From: Bradyrhizobium barranii subsp. apii
Lineage (GTDB): Bacteria > Pseudomonadota > Alphaproteobacteria > Rhizobiales > Xanthobacteraceae
DNA length: 64,000 nt
Reading direction: 5' to 3'
NCBI RefSeq assembly: GCF_011516635.5
Contig: NZ_CP096257.1
Span: 62,001-126,000 of the forward strand
Shown here in pieces: positions 1 to 8,060 of the stretch. The translations under genes and the position numbers were made by a program. Each line of letters starts with the position of its first letter. Within the stretch, counting starts at the first letter, position 1. Under the pieces are notes generated by a model. The model was not told the origin of the DNA. It worked only from the letters and a program-made list of their open reading frames with translations, and did no database searches.

Positions 1-1341
1 ACCGACGATACGATTCTGCCCTTCTCGTTTCCAGCCGTTCACGCCAAGAAAGTCACAGCTGCCTTCGATGGCGGTCGGCTGACCTCGAACGGGGGCGTGA
101 TGCTTCTGGCGATGGCCGAGCGGCGTCTCGGCTTGGCCGACAATTTGGCCCGGGTGTTCCCGGATCGGCGCGATCCGACGCGGGTCGTGCACAGCCTGGT
201 CGATATGTTCCGCGCGCGCATGTTCGCGATCTGCTGCGGCTACGAGGACGCCGACGACCTCGATCATCTGCGGTCCGATCCCGCATTCAAGCTGGCCTGC
301 GGACGGCTGCCGGACACGGGTCGCGATCTGTGTTCCCAACCGACGCTGTCGCGCCTGGAGAATGCTCCGCGCCTGCGCGACGTGATCCGACTGACCTACA
401 CTTTGGTCGACGCATGGATGGATAGCTACCCGCGCGAGCCGGCATCCGTCACGCTCGACATCGATGATACCTGCGATGTCGTCCACGGCCATCAGCAGCT
501 CTCGCTGTTCAACGCTCATTATGACGAACGCTGCTTCCTGCCGATCCACGTCTACGACACGGAGAAGAGCCGGCCCGTGGCGGTCGTGCTGCGGCCCGGC
601 AAGACGCCGGGCGGCGTCGAGGTGCGTGCCCATCTGCGCCGCCTGGTACGGCATATCCGGACGCGGTGGCACAACACGCGAATTACGTTCCGTGGCGACG
701 GGCACTATGCCCGGCCGGAGGCAATGGCGTGGTGCGAGACCAACGGCATCGACTACATCTTCGGTCTGTCCGGCACCAAGCCGCTCGCCAGAAAAGTCGA
801 CGCGGTCGCCGACGACATCCGCACGCGACGCGCCATCGAGAACCTGCCGGTTCTGCGCGGCTATACCGAGACGCGCCACAAGGCAAAGTCCTGGGATCGC
901 GAACGACGCACCGTCGCCCGTATTGAGGCGACGATGCTCGGCCTCGACATCCGCTTCGTCGTCACCAGCCTCGATGTCGGCTCGGCCGAGTGGATCTACG
1001 ACAGCCTGTATTGCGCGCGCGGCCAAGCCGAGAATCTGATCAAGCTGCATAAGACGCAGCTCGCCTCCGATCGCACCAGTTGCCGTTCGGCGCTCGCCAA
1101 TCAAGTCCGCCTCGTTCTCCATACCGCCGCTTATTGGCTGATGCTGACCGTGCGCGACGCCATTCCCAAAGTCCGGGAATTGGCCACTGCCGAGTTCGCG
1201 ACGCTGCGTCTTCGGCTCTTGAAAATCGCCGCCCGGGTTGTCGAGACCAAGAGCCGCATTCGCCTTGCGTTCGCCGCGGCATGTCCCGAAGCCGACCTGA
1301 TCCGCAGCTTGCCCGGCGCGCTGCTGCCGCTCGGTCCTTGA
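1..1341 (+). CDS. IS1380-family transposase (5' end cut by window edge)
   Basis: DDE-type transposase of the IS1380 family, which cuts and rejoins the element's ends. The frame is open from base 1 (TDDTILPFSF...) to the stop at 1339-1341. Only the initiating codon appears to be missing, judged by the second copy at 1669-3012, which reads MTDDTILPFSF at its start. The two proteins are nearly identical, with scattered substitutions such as DTGRDL here and DSGRDL in copy B. Acidic residues in DIDDTCDVVHG (about residue 155) and FRGDGHYARPE (about 235) are the likely catalytic positions. The copy looks full length and may be active. Confidence 0.93.
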   Translation, partial: TDDTILPFSFPAVHAKKVTAAFDGGRLTSNGGVMLLAMAERRLGLADNLARVFPDRRDPTRVVHSLVDMFRARMFAICCGYEDADDLDHLRSDPAFKLACGRLPDTGRDLCSQPTLSRLENAPRLRDVIRLTYTLVDAWMDSYPREPASVTLDIDDTCDVVHGHQQLSLFNAHYDERCFLPIHVYDTEKSRPVAVVLRPGKTPGGVEVRAHLRRLVRHIRTRWHNTRITFRGDGHYARPEAMAWCETNGIDYIFGLSGTKPLARKVDAVADDIRTRRAIENLPVLRGYTETRHKAKSWDRERRTVARIEATMLGLDIRFVVTSLDVGSAEWIYDSLYCARGQAENLIKLHKTQLASDRTSCRSALANQVRLVLHTAAYWLMLTVRDAIPKVRELATAEFATLRLRLLKIAARVVETKSRIRLAFAAACPEADLIRSLPGALLPLGP

Positions 1342-1510
1342 CCGGTGGGGCGTCCGCCCGCGTTCACCCAACCCATCCCTCAAGCGCGTTGCAAAGTACC
1401 GGTCGTCAGGCGGTGAAAAGCCGAAGGCAATCCTGTGCGCCTCGTCAGCGGAGGTGTGCGGATGCACCAGTCGGACCAAAATACCGCGCTCTCACGAATA
1501 GGGCGGGCTA
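1..1510 (+). mobile_element. IS1380-family insertion sequence, copy A (left end outside window)
   Basis: The window opens at codon 2 of the transposase, so the left terminus is missing. The right end is the terminal repeat GCTCTCACGAATAGGGCGGG at 1488-1507, closing with CTA at 1510. Read inward it matches both ends of copy B (TATCCCGCC.TATTCG.GAGAG pattern). The right end meets the right end of copy B, and the two share the bases TA at 1509-1510. Confidence 0.85.
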
Positions 1511-3136
1511 ACCCGATCTATTCACGAGAGCACGGTCGTTCTTGACGTCTGACTGGGGCTGGCGGCTGGCGTGGGTGACCGTCCGGCCTTTTGTCACCGG
1601 GTTCTACATCAAGCTGTTTTGTACGCGTTGGAGGAGTGGGGCGGGTGAGCGGGCGCAGGCCCGGTCGGTTACGGGCCGAGCGGGAGCAGCGCGCCGGGCA
1701 AGCTGCGGAAGAGGTCGGCTTCGGGGCATGCCGCGGCGAACGCAAGGCGAATGCGGCTCGCGGTTTCGACGACCCGGGCTGCGATTTTCAAGAGACGAAG
1801 ACGCAGCGTCGCGAACTCGGCGGCGGCCAATTCCCGGACTTTGGGAATGGCGCCGCGCACGGTAAGCATCAACCAATAAGCGGCGGTGTGGAGAACGAGA
1901 CGGACCTGGTTGGCGAGCGCCGAACGGCAACTGGTGCGATCGGAGGCGAGCTGCGTCTTATGCAGCTTGATCAGATTTTCGGCTTGGCCGCGCGCGCAAT
2001 ACAGGCTGTCGTAGATCCACTCGGCCGAGCCGACATCGAGGCTGGTGACGACGAAGCGGATGTCGAGGCCGAGCATCGTCGCCTCAATACGGGCGACAGT
2101 GCGCCGTTCGTGATCCCAGGACTTTGCCTTGTGGCGCGTCTCGGTATAGCCGCGCAGAACAGGCAGGTTCTCGATGGCGCGTCGCGTGCGAATGTCGTCG
2201 GCGACCTCGTCGACTTTTCTGGCGAGAGGCTTGGTACCGGACAGACCGAAGATGTAGTCGATGCCGTTGTTCTCGCACCACGTCATGGCCTCCGGCCGAG
2301 CATAGTGCCCGTCGCCACGGAACGTAATTCGCGTCTTGTGCCACCGCGTCCGGATATGCCGTATCAGGCGGCGCAGATGGGCACGCACCTCGACGCCGCC
2401 CGGCGTCTTGCCGGGCCGCAGCACGACCGCCACGGGCCGGCTCTTCTCCGTGTCGTAGACGTGGATCGGCAGGAAGCAGCGTTCGTCATAATGAGCGTTG
2501 AACAGCGAGAGCTGCTGATGGCCGTGGACGACATCGCAGGTATCATCGATGTCGAGCGTGACGGATGCCGGCTCGCGCGGGTAGCTATCCATCCATGCGT
2601 CGACCAAAGTGTAGGTCAGTCGGATCACGTCGCGCAGGCGCGGAGCATTCTCCAGACGCGACAGCGTCGGTTGGGAACACAGATCGCGACCGCTGTCCGG
2701 CAGCCGTCCGCAGGCCAGCTTGAATGCGGGATCGGACCGCAGATGATCGAGGTCGTCGGCGTCCTCGTAGCCGCAGCAGATCGCGAACATGCGCGCGCGG
2801 AACATATCGACAAGGCTGTGCACGACCCGCGTCGGATCGCGCCGATCCGGGAACACCCGGGCCAAATTGTCGGCCAAACCGAGACGCCGCTCGGCCATCG
2901 CCAGAAGCATCACGCCCCCATTCGAGGTTAGGCGTCCACCATCGAAGGCAGCTGTGACTTTCTTGGCGTGAACGGCTGGAAACGAGAAGGGCAGAATCGT
3001 ATCATCGGTCATGGCGGGCGTGGCGTTCGCGGTTGAGGTGATGGGGTTGGCTTCGCAACCGAATCCTACGCCGCATCAGCGCTTTACACCACGCTCGCCA
3101 GCCTCTCAGGCGCCCTCTCGCGAATAAGGCGGGATA
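1509..3136 (-). mobile_element. IS1380-family insertion sequence, copy B
   Basis: Complete element of about 1.63 kb in reverse orientation to copy A. Its right end starts TAACCCGATCTATTCACGAG at 1509. Its left end is CTCTCGCGAATAAGGCGGGATA, finishing at 3136. The terminal repeats match each other imperfectly. No clear target duplication is visible, because one side is copy A rather than host DNA. On the other side the element abuts the subtilase remnant starting at 3145, so its insertion (or a deletion it caused) probably removed the 5' half of that gene. Confidence 0.87.
1669..3012 (-). CDS. IS1380-family transposase
   Basis: Complete 447-residue transposase beginning MTDDTILPFSFPAVHAKK and ending SLPGALLPLGP. 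It is almost identical to the copy at 1-1341. The acidic motifs DIDDTCDVVHG and FRGDGHYARPE are intact, and the CAR(G)QAEN segment near residue 340 is typical of the family. The transposases of copies A and B converge, separated by about 330 bp that contain both right ends. Nothing shows inactivation. Confidence 0.95.
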   Translation of the reverse strand: MTDDTILPFSFPAVHAKKVTAAFDGGRLTSNGGVMLLAMAERRLGLADNLARVFPDRRDPTRVVHSLVDMFRARMFAICCGYEDADDLDHLRSDPAFKLACGRLPDSGRDLCSQPTLSRLENAPRLRDVIRLTYTLVDAWMDSYPREPASVTLDIDDTCDVVHGHQQLSLFNAHYDERCFLPIHVYDTEKSRPVAVVLRPGKTPGGVEVRAHLRRLIRHIRTRWHKTRITFRGDGHYARPEAMTWCENNGIDYIFGLSGTKPLARKVDEVADDIRTRRAIENLPVLRGYTETRHKAKSWDHERRTVARIEATMLGLDIRFVVTSLDVGSAEWIYDSLYCARGQAENLIKLHKTQLASDRTSCRSALANQVRLVLHTAAYWLMLTVRGAIPKVRELAAAEFATLRLRLLKIAARVVETASRIRLAFAAACPEADLFRSLPGALLPLGP

Positions 3137-3144
3137 GTGCCGCG

Positions 3145-3432
3145 GTGACCTTGTCCCCCTTTGTCGTCTGCGTACTAAGCGGATCTTCGGCCCCAAGCGG
3201 CTTGTTCACCCCGGATAAGTTTATGGGCGCGGACGCGGCAGCCGACGTCGTGATCCTTGGATTGGAGTGGGCGCTCAAGAAGAAAGCCGATATTATCTCG
3301 ATATCGTTGGGTATCGATTTTCCAGCTCTCGTCGATCGCCTCGTCGAAGCCGATTACCCCGGAGCACTTGAAGCATATCGATCGACGATGCGCCTGTTCG
3401 ATAGGTTTCCAGATTTGTGGAGGCGAACATGA
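3145..3432 (+). pseudogene. Subtilisin-like (S8) protease remnant
   Basis: An open frame of 95 codons whose part from about 3190 resembles the middle of the intact subtilase that follows. VILGLEWALKKKADIISISLG here corresponds to ILNGLNWAVANRARVISLSLG there, and YRSTMRLFDRF to YRNNMAMFDKL. The Asp and His catalytic regions upstream are lost at the IS1380 boundary (3136), and the Ser region downstream is lost by a deletion that runs into the next gene's ribosome-binding site. It is therefore a leftover of a second, tandem subtilase. The first 15 or so codons may be out-of-frame sequence. Confidence 0.6.
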
Positions 3433-4649
3433 ACGATTTCAAATTTGACTATTACATTGTCGAGCGCAAGGAAAGGCGTGGTCATTGGCCAGATGACTCG
3501 TCGGAGCTTGAGGCTTTCCCCCAGGGCGAGGCCGGTTTTCCCGATACTGAGCTGGTAGGGGCAGGTCCGCCGGAACTGTCCGTGACTCGCAAGCAGCTCA
3601 CGTCCGAAGACGTCAGCGCTCTGCACGCTTCCGAGTCGAAGGTTCCGATCATTGATATGGATGTTGCCCTCATCGCCCCGACATCGCGGTCCGTCGAAGG
3701 CGCGCAGGTGCCGGACGGACTGCTGGCTGATCGCGTGACATACGGCGTTACGATGGTGGGGGCCCAAACGAGTTCTTACTCAGGCAAGGGTGTCCGCGTC
3801 GCGGTGCTGGATACGGGCATCGCGGAAGGTTTCTCAGCACATCAGGCCTTTCGCGGTGTGTCGTTGGTCGAGGACCCGCAGATCTTCTGCAGCGGAGACG
3901 ATCGGTGGGACCGTGATGGCCACGGAACTCACTGCGCAGGAACAATCTTTGGTCGAGAGGTGAACGGCACGCGGATCGGCGTCGCTCCTGGCGTGACGGA
4001 AGTCCTGATTGGCAAAGTACTGCCAGGAAACGGGCAGTCGGGATCCATCGAGGGCATTCTCAACGGGTTGAATTGGGCCGTCGCCAATCGTGCTCGCGTG
4101 ATCTCTCTGTCGCTCGGCTTCGACGTGGTCAGCTTCTACAAGCGCCTGATCGACCGGCCCATGCATCCGAACCAAGCCATGGCGATGACCCTGTTCGCGT
4201 ATCGCAACAACATGGCGATGTTCGATAAGCTATCCGGCTTCATTAGCGCGTTCCCTGACCAGCGCGCCGCGCTCGTCGTCGGCGCGGCTGGGAACGAGAG
4301 CAACAAGCCAAATTATCAGATCGGCGTCAGTCCGCCGGCGAATGCGGAGAACTTCCTATCGGTCAGCGCGGTCCGGCCGGACAAGCGGCTCGCGACCTTC
4401 TCCAATGTCGGGGCGCATCTGGCGGGGCCAGGGGTCGACATCGTATCCGCGGCGCTAAATGGCGGCCTTGCCGTCATGAGTGGGACCAGCATGGCCACCC
4501 CCCATGTGAGTGGCGTGGCTTGCCTATGGATAGAGAAGACAGGACTGACAGATGTCCGACCTTACCTACAGGTCGAAAGCGAGTCGCTGCCGGAGCCGGA
4601 CAAGGCGGGCGTCCGCTGGGGCCTCGCACGGGCGCCGCAACAACCATGA
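3429..4649 (+). CDS. Subtilisin-like serine protease (S8 family)
   Basis: A 406-residue subtilase with the complete triad: Asp128 in AVLDTGIAE, His165 in GHGTHCAGT and Ser354 in SGTSMATPH, plus the oxyanion Asn289 in GAAGNES. Residues 1-115 form an N-terminal extension of unknown role; no signal peptide or membrane segment is visible, so it probably acts in the cytoplasm or is exported by another route. A GTG at 3417 is in frame, but the ATG at 3429 has GGAGG five bases upstream and is preferred. The stop overlaps the next start (ATGA), so the trypsin-like gene at 4646 is co-translated and probably a functional partner. Confidence 0.93.
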   Translation: MNDFKFDYYIVERKERRGHWPDDSSELEAFPQGEAGFPDTELVGAGPPELSVTRKQLTSEDVSALHASESKVPIIDMDVALIAPTSRSVEGAQVPDGLLADRVTYGVTMVGAQTSSYSGKGVRVAVLDTGIAEGFSAHQAFRGVSLVEDPQIFCSGDDRWDRDGHGTHCAGTIFGREVNGTRIGVAPGVTEVLIGKVLPGNGQSGSIEGILNGLNWAVANRARVISLSLGFDVVSFYKRLIDRPMHPNQAMAMTLFAYRNNMAMFDKLSGFISAFPDQRAALVVGAAGNESNKPNYQIGVSPPANAENFLSVSAVRPDKRLATFSNVGAHLAGPGVDIVSAALNGGLAVMSGTSMATPHVSGVACLWIEKTGLTDVRPYLQVESESLPEPDKAGVRWGLARAPQQP

Positions 4650-5986
4650 TGACGGAGGCAAGCCGGATCGACGCCGGCCTCGTCCAGATCGTGACGCTGG
4701 ATGAAGGGAAACCGTTTGTCTGCGGCATGGGGCTTCTCGTCAGCTCACAGGAAATCGTGACCTGCGCCCACGTGGTGAACATTGCGCTGCACCGAGAACC
4801 AATGAGTCGGGCGTCACCGATCGGAGAGTTTATCTGGGTCAGCTTTCCGCGGTCCACCGAAACCGGAGTTCCGCCCGCGCGGCCGCTGGCACGGGCCTCC
4901 GTGCAGGAATTCGAGGCGCCCGGCCGCGAGCCCGATGATGATGTCGCGCTACTTCTTCTCGACGTCCCGGCGGAAGAGACGATCGGCTTCGGCATTCTAG
5001 CCGACATTCAAGGGATCGACCTGGTGGGCTCGCGCGTTAGTGTTTTCGGCGCGAGGGCCGGCCCGCTGAACCGGAGCATGCCCATCCATACCGATGGCCG
5101 CTATGTCGGAGCAACCAATCAGAGCTTCGCCCAGATCGAGCCCGTCACGCCTGTCCAGAGTTTTGTCGAACCCGGCTACAGCGGCGGGCGCGTGTGGAGC
5201 GAGGATGTCAAGGCCGCGATCGGCATGATCGTGGCAAGACTCGACAACCAGAACCGGAAAATCGCGTTTTTCCTGCCGGCTCATGCCATCGCCAGCAGAT
5301 TTCGGGGCATTCCCATCGAGACACGACAAATGGGAATGGATGTGGCGGCCCTGTTCCGGCTCGCCGCCATCGGCAATCTGATCCTTGTCCTGGCCCAATT
5401 CCTGGCCAACCGCATAGACGAGTTTGATCTCGCCTTTGGCGGCGGCAACCCGGTGCTCAATGCATTCTGGGGCCTTCTTCTGAACCCCTTGATGATGCCG
5501 GTGTCATTCTGGGCCCTCTGGCGCTACGCTCGGAACTATTCCGAACATCCGTGGTGGCAGCGTATACCGACTATCTTGTCAATAAGGGGGTCGCGGATCG
5601 GCGCCGTGCTGTCCATCCTGTTCTTCGTTCTGGCACCACTTTACATGCAGTGCTTTTTTGCCGATCAATTCCGATCGTACGGATTTGTCTACATTGACAA
5701 ATCGAAAATCGCTTCCACTGGGGAAACCCTCACCGACTGCGTGGGAAACTGGTGCCTTCATCCTGGGGTGACACGCTGGTCGCGCTCGCTGTCCACCAAT
5801 GCAAGTGATTCGACTCGTTACGGTCATCTGAAGGCTGACAAGGCTCCCGCGGCTGTCACCTATTTTCCCGCTTTTGAGCCAATCGGCATTGCGGCCTTCA
5901 CTGGCGTCGGCCTGGTCCTGGCCATACTCGCAATCTTGGCGATCTTTCGAGTACCGAGACGCCTTCTCAGTCGCGCCGCACGGTAG
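4646..5986 (+). CDS. Trypsin-like serine protease with C-terminal membrane segments
   Basis: A 446-residue protein. Residues 10-210 form a trypsin-like domain with His42 in TCAHVV, Asp99 in DDDVALL and Ser179 in PGYSGGRVW. The second half carries about four hydrophobic segments: AAIGNLILVLAQFLA (about 240), FWGLLLNPLMMPVSFW (about 275), AVLSILFFVLAPLYM (about 315) and AAFTGVGLVLAILAI (about 425). The protease domain is therefore tethered to the inner membrane. The start overlaps the stop of the subtilase gene (ATGA at 4646-4649). The pairing suggests a membrane-bound protease activated by, or activating, the subtilase; that is inference. Confidence 0.88.
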   Translation: MMTEASRIDAGLVQIVTLDEGKPFVCGMGLLVSSQEIVTCAHVVNIALHREPMSRASPIGEFIWVSFPRSTETGVPPARPLARASVQEFEAPGREPDDDVALLLLDVPAEETIGFGILADIQGIDLVGSRVSVFGARAGPLNRSMPIHTDGRYVGATNQSFAQIEPVTPVQSFVEPGYSGGRVWSEDVKAAIGMIVARLDNQNRKIAFFLPAHAIASRFRGIPIETRQMGMDVAALFRLAAIGNLILVLAQFLANRIDEFDLAFGGGNPVLNAFWGLLLNPLMMPVSFWALWRYARNYSEHPWWQRIPTILSIRGSRIGAVLSILFFVLAPLYMQCFFADQFRSYGFVYIDKSKIASTGETLTDCVGNWCLHPGVTRWSRSLSTNASDSTRYGHLKADKAPAAVTYFPAFEPIGIAAFTGVGLVLAILAILAIFRVPRRLLSRAAR

Positions 5987-6137
5987 GCGCCGACTCTTTA
6001 GTGCGCGCAGAGTCAAAAAATGCCCGTCCATGTTCTGCAATCGGAAAGGCAAGAACCGAAACGTCAACGTGGGAAGCATCCGTGGAGGCACTCGGCAAGA
6101 CCCGAGCGCCGGCTCGTCGATGTGCCGGCGCCGGTCA

Positions 6138-6608
6138 TCACTTGCAGTAATCCTTGATCTGCTTTTCGGCGGCTTCGCGAAGCTTCTTCTTCAGATCCGC
6201 GACCTGTATTCCGGTTTCGACAACGAATGCCGAGGACGAGACGTCGACTTCTAGAACCTGGCAGGTGTCCAGATTCGCCGCCGCGGTAGCCGTAACGTCC
6301 CCCTCCGCTTCGGCCGAAAACACGGCCTTGTCGGACGTCGCGCACTTTGCGTAAGCCGTGATCGATGCAGACACGATCGGACCAGCTTCGCAAAGCGAAA
6401 AAGCCCGGAGCTCGAGGGCCTTCGTCTTGTCGATTCCGAACGGCCCCTTCTTCAGGCCGCTGCAAGCGTCATTCTGATGGTCTACAATTGCCTTCTCGGC
6501 CGCTTTCTTGGCGATCCTCGTGAGAGCAGTATTGCAGTTCTGCTGCGTTTGAGCCGATGCGGGGCAGGCGATCAGAGCAATCGCTACGAGCAGAATATTT
6601 CGCGCCAT
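6138..6608 (-). CDS. Small secreted protein of unknown function
   Basis: A 156-residue protein with a clear signal peptide (MARNILLVAIALIACPASAQ, cleavage expected after ASA). The mature part is helical and Lys/Ala-rich, with five Cys residues (NCNTA, NDACSG, SLCEAG, AKCATS, DTCQV) plus one in the C-terminal DYCK, so disulfides in the periplasm are likely. I do not recognise a family. It stands alone between the membrane trypsin gene and the broken DUF2252 gene; no operon partner is evident. Confidence 0.7.
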   Translation of the reverse strand: MARNILLVAIALIACPASAQTQQNCNTALTRIAKKAAEKAIVDHQNDACSGLKKGPFGIDKTKALELRAFSLCEAGPIVSASITAYAKCATSDKAVFSAEAEGDVTATAAANLDTCQVLEVDVSSSAFVVETGIQVADLKKKLREAAEKQIKDYCK

Positions 6609-6729
6609 TCAAGCCTCCATTGCTTCTAGTTGACGACCTTATCCGGGGCAACCGACTTCGAAGTTCCAGAGATGACCCAAAGTAAAAGCGACCAGCGACG
6701 GAGCACCTCCCACCATCGGTCGAGGCGGC

Positions 6730-7788
6730 TCAAGCGTTCGAAGCACTCCATTCTGCGAAGTCGGTTTCGACCGCCGACGCCGTCGCCTTGGCCGTGTCGT
6801 AAAGACAGCCTGCATCCCTCCGCTCGAGATCGTTGAGCATCGCCTGCCTGAGCTGTGACGTCGAGGCGTGGATCGATCCGATCTCAAAGCCCATCGCCCG
6901 CATCAACCTCGTGTCCAACTTTCCATCGAAGTCCGAGTCGCGCTCGAGCTTTCGTGTGTCCGCGGCGATGCGCCGCACAACGAACCCGCGATCCGTATGC
7001 AGGAAAGGATCAGGTGCGGATGTTTCTCCGTTCAGGGCGTCATCTAGTCTGCTCGCGCGGCCGGGGTTTCCGGCCGCCCAGTCCCAGCCCGACGACAGCA
7101 ATGCCTTGGCTTCACGAGCTATGCGACCGCCCCGCCATCGCGCGACCGCGACGAAACGCGGTCTCCCGAGGCTGCCTGCTCCCTTGCTGGCGCGCGCGAA
7201 CCGTTCGAACTTGGATCCGGTGGGGAAGCTCCCGAGCAGCGCCGTTTCCGCCTCCGGCGACGGGCTTGCGTCGGGATACCCGTCGATCTCATTCCAGAAC
7301 GACTCACGCTGCTCGTCCGTGACCATGACATAGTCCCTCATCCACATTTCCTTTTGGTCGAGCAACGTGGGACCGGGGTCGCGCAGTCCCTCGCGATAGC
7401 CCTCGAAGATTGCTTACGCGACATCGTGGTTTCCCACGCTGAAATTGGCGAGACGTACGCTGACCGCGAGCCTGAGGATGTCGGAGGCATAGGGAATTTC
7501 GGCGGCATCGTCGTGGTCGTTAACACCCCATACCAGCCTCGTTTCAGCATCCCGCCAAATGCCGAAGTTCTCGACATGGGCGTCGCCGACGGCGAGGGGA
7601 GCAGGCAGTCCAATGATTTCGGGAGCGGTTGCCTTGACGGCGTATGCCCACCGGAAGAATGTGGCCCTCAAGAACTTGAAGGCATTCTTGCTCATTCGGT
7701 CGTGCTTACGATCGAGATCATCCTCGACGACGTCGCCGACTGTCCTCATCCAATTCTCGTAGGCCGTGTTTTCCTCGACGAAAGACAT
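6730..7788 (-). pseudogene. DUF2252 family gene with one in-frame stop
   Basis: Reading from 7788 the frame encodes a DUF2252-type protein: a distant kinase-like fold with a GDAHVENFG motif and the acidic NDHDDAAE motif. After residue 124 there is a TAA at 7414-7416. The same frame continues without a shift through AIFEGYREGLRDPG to the stop at 6730, and the continuation matches what the family has after this point. So a single nonsense codon, not a frameshift, splits an otherwise complete gene of about 350 codons. It is either a recent pseudogene, a sequencing error or a read-through case. It lies outside the protease operons and is probably ordinary chromosomal content. Confidence 0.8.
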
Positions 7789-8060
7789 CCTTAGCCCTTC
7801 TATCCGGCATCCGGAATCTGGTCGAAGCCCGAATCGCAGCGATGGGGAGTTCGAACCCGGCTGGCGGCGAGCGCCGCCGCAGTACGACCGTACCTAGCGC
7901 CGACCGGAAGCCGCGTGCTGTAGGCGAAAACTTTCGTCGCTCGCGTGGGCATAACTGCTGCTTTCGCGGTCATCTGCGGGGAGAGATTGCCTTCGCGGCA
8001 ACTGTTCACGGTCGTGCCGGCGTTGTCGTCCAGCGCTCCACTTCGGTCGACTTACACCCC

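Noticed and set aside
1591..2931. Long open frame on the plus strand (446 codons)
   Set aside because: It lies antisense to the intact IS1380 transposase and has no motif; it is a high-GC shadow frame.
7840..7875. GTTCGAACC-like tRNA T-arm motif
   Set aside because: The flanking bases do not form a T-stem and there is no acceptor or anticodon arm.
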